From Penaeus vannamei (Eukaryota > Arthropoda > Malacostraca > Decapoda > Penaeidae): a stretch of 10,000 nucleotides of DNA. Below are positions 8,660 to 10,000 of this stretch, in pieces. Every line of letters begins with the position of its first letter. The first letter of the stretch is position 1. Where the stretch lies: positions 12,490,024 to 12,500,023 of the forward strand of contig NC_091583.1 in assembly GCF_042767895.1 (NCBI RefSeq), read 5' to 3'. The translations under genes and the position numbers were made by a program. A model generated the notes under the pieces. The model ran no database searches, was not told where the DNA came from, and worked only from the letters and a program-made list of their open reading frames with translations.

Positions 8660-9030
8660 AATTGAAAAATTCTTGAGCGGCGCGGCGGAGCTCCCTCCCG
8701 CCCGGCCTGGGAAAGGGTGGAGGAAGCGGCCGCGCGAAGGCAGTCCTGCCTCCTTCCCTCCGCCACCCACCGCGCCCGCAACGGTATGCAAATGATCTCG
8801 TCTTTCTCCGGATTTTTTGCCTTTTTACCTGACCGGCCCGTTGCGTGGAAAATCCATTTATTGCAGGCTGGTCAGGGCCATATTCTTCAACGGCCTCCGC
8901 CTCACGTGGAGCAGCGGGGAGTGGAAGGCGCCAGTCCGCCGGAGCAGACCTTCCGCCCCGGCCGTTCGGGAACTCATCCTCGGGGGGTTTCGCAGCCAGA
9001 TAGGCCTACGCAGTTTCCGCCATTGCTGAT
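8660..9030. promoter_or_regulatory. CpG-rich patch with octamer and E-box
   Basis: CpGs are dense, including a GCGGCCGC at 8725-8732, in sharp contrast to the AT-rich neighbourhood. The patch also holds ATGCAAAT (8786-8793, POU octamer) and CACGTG (8903-8908, bHLH E-box). Open frames of 70 and 110 codons cross it in two frames without recognisable domains. A promoter or a coding/UTR exon of an unidentified gene are both possible. CpG islands are less diagnostic in arthropods than in vertebrates, so the call is tentative. Confidence 0.3.
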
Positions 9031-9322
9031 ATTGTTTATTGCGGTGTAGGTCTAAAACTTGTAATCAAATCGCTACGACAAAAGGGCAAAGAACTCTGAC
9101 ATAACCGAAGCAAAGTGCCGCCGCTACTGTCCGGTCGAGAGAGTGAGAAAAAAAGAAAGAAAATGCTTTGTTTTGCGGTTGTTGTCCGCAGACTTTCACC
9201 GAGAATATTGGGCAACGTCTTGGTCTTCGTGGCGGGGGAGACATTGCATATTAACAAGTGTTGATAAATGAAACATATGTAACAAGTGTGCACAATATGA
9301 CTACGGGCTTGCAAGCGCTGGC

Positions 9323-9337
9323 GGGCGGGCGGGCGGG
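9323..9337 (+). repeat. G-quadruplex motif (GGGC)3GGG
   Basis: Four GGG tracts at 9323-9325, 9327-9329, 9331-9333 and 9335-9337 are separated by single C bases. This is a canonical, short-loop quadruplex motif on the plus strand inside the second CpG-rich patch. Folding is inferred from the pattern. Confidence 0.75.
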
Positions 9338-9554
9338 CTGTGGAGGCCGCCGGGATTGTGTTGCTGTTGTTAGCGGCGATGTGTTGTTGGTTGCCTGTGC
9401 TCGTGTTTTTAGCGGTTCAGACGTTAGCAAATCGCCAGAGAGCTGTGTTCATTTCGAAGGCTTGTTCATAACGTGTATTACCGTAACGAGTGAATGTGCG
9501 AGGCCCAGACATTCTCCCAAGACGACGAGGCAAGAGGCACAAGGAGGAGGAGAG

Positions 9555-9598
9555 ATTGGCCTCTGCCGCCGCCGCCGCCGCTGGTCCAATGGCGGCGG
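9555..9598. promoter_or_regulatory. Inverted CCAAT boxes around a GCC-repeat hairpin
   Basis: ATTGG at 9555-9559 and CCAAT at 9586-9590 form an inverted CCAAT pair. Between and beyond them (GCC)5 at 9565-9579 can pair with GGCGGCGG at 9591-9598; the 8-bp stem is 9572-9579 with 9591-9598, and the loop is 11 bases. The minus strand reads GCCGCCATTGG, which contains a YY1/Pho-like GCCAT core. CCAAT boxes and such cores are typical near animal promoters. Activity here is inferred only. Confidence 0.35.
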
Positions 9599-9714
9599 AA
9601 CCTTTATTTGGAAAAGATCCGGTGTTGCAGGGGTATGGATGTCCATTAATTTCTCTCTCGCTCGAGAAAATTGTAGGTTTAATCATCACGAAATCATTTC
9701 AAGGTTATGATTAG
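9589..9714 (+). CDS. Doubtful first coding exon (ATGGCGGCGGAA start)
   Basis: ATGGCGGCGGAA at 9589 opens a frame MAAEPLFGKDPVLQGYG that continues to TAG at 9712-9714. MAAE-type beginnings with a G at +4 are common for animal proteins, but position -3 is C, the frame is also open upstream to an ATG at 9490, and part of the sequence is a triplet repeat. A GGGTATGG donor-like site near 9630 could end a short first exon after about 14 codons. I do not recognise the protein. An overlapping open frame on the minus strand (9417-9689) is equally unsupported. Confidence 0.12.
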   Translation: MAAEPLFGKDPVLQGYGCPLISLSLEKIVGLIITKSFQGYD

Positions 9715-10000
9715 GGAAATCTAAATAATTAGGAAACCCTTTGCAAAATGTCGTCAGAGCTTAATCATCCAATATTCCTTAATTGCTTACACAGTAGCTA
9801 GTTGTATTAGGCTTATAATTGTGTAGAGAAAAATCAATGTATCTGATGCATTAAGATTAACGAAGTCTAAATAACAGCCATAATAAAACGGATGATTCTC
9901 TCAGAACATCATGTTTACGTTCTTGTTAAACTAATACAGCGTCACACATGAATGCTTGCCGTCATGAAACAGTAATTATTTAGTCTAAATTTCAGACTCC
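9715..10000. other. AT-rich right flank, nothing recognised
   Basis: Unique AT-rich sequence with stops in all frames and no RNA-like or repeat structure apart from loosely repeated TCTAAAT motifs (about 9720, 9867 and 9983). It could be intron or intergenic DNA. Confidence 0.55.

Noticed and set aside
8817..9049. Overlapping plus-strand frames of 70-110 codons in the CpG-rich patch, with an acceptor-like TTATTGCAG near 8859-8867
   Set aside because: Two frames are open at once and neither peptide shows a known motif. GC-rich sequence lacks stops by chance, so I keep only the promoter-like or unknown-exon note.
9417..9689. 90-codon minus-strand open frame with a poly-Ala stretch
   Set aside because: The poly-Ala comes from the GCC repeat, the overlapping plus-strand frame is equally open, and no domain is recognised.

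Overview
This is a stretch of eukaryotic nuclear DNA dominated by simple-sequence repeats. I see no convincing complete protein-coding gene, no rRNA or tRNA gene and no CRISPR array. By my reading, about 55-60% of the window is microsatellite or minisatellite. It holds a roughly 2.9 kb degenerate ATT/ATC triplet tract, long (CT)n, (GT)n and (CA)n arrays, and several C/T-rich minisatellites. The mixture of AAT, ATC, CT and AC repeats at this density resembles penaeid shrimp genomes, which are known to be exceptionally rich in such repeats. That organism assignment is an inference from repeat style only; another decapod, another arthropod or a mollusc cannot be excluded.

Layout. 1-847: non-repetitive flank with a CTCF-core-like site at 241-250. 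848-3757: degenerate triplet tract in which the T-rich strand repeatedly switches (ATT/ATC on the plus strand at about 848-1316, 1426-2435 and 3009-3757; AAT/GAT on the plus strand at about 1317-1425 and 2437-3008). 3758-4250: AT-rich island with a T23 run and a 14-bp perfect palindrome. 4251-4785: a TCA/TCT tract facing an AAT/GAT tract across a perfect 12-bp inverted arm. 4786-5052: AT-rich spacer. 5053-5466: compound tetranucleotide / (CT)n / (GT)n / tetranucleotide array. 5625-6160: C-rich minisatellite with a period near 27 bp. 6358-6826: C/T-rich minisatellite with 61-bp and 24-bp duplications. 6827-7401: AT-rich spacer. 7402-7645: 244-bp (CA)n. 7646-8252: C/T-rich minisatellite arranged as two higher-order blocks. 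8253-10000: the most complex sequence of the window, with two CpG-rich patches (about 8660-9030 and 9300-9620), a G-quadruplex motif, a GC box, an octamer, an E-box and a CCAAT/GCC-repeat element.

The long open frames here are by-products of repeats: triplet and dinucleotide tracts contain no stop codon in some frames and give poly-Asn/Asp, poly-Ile/Met, poly-Leu/Ser, Cys-Val or Thr-His strings. If a gene is nearby, the likeliest place for its 5' end is 8.3-9.7 kb, where promoter-like composition and a weak first-exon candidate (ATG at 9589) occur. Neither is established by this sequence alone. Points worth following are the strand switching of the triplet tract, the nested higher-order repeats, the same-strand pyrimidine bias of every minisatellite between 5.05 and 8.23 kb, and the CpG-rich right end.
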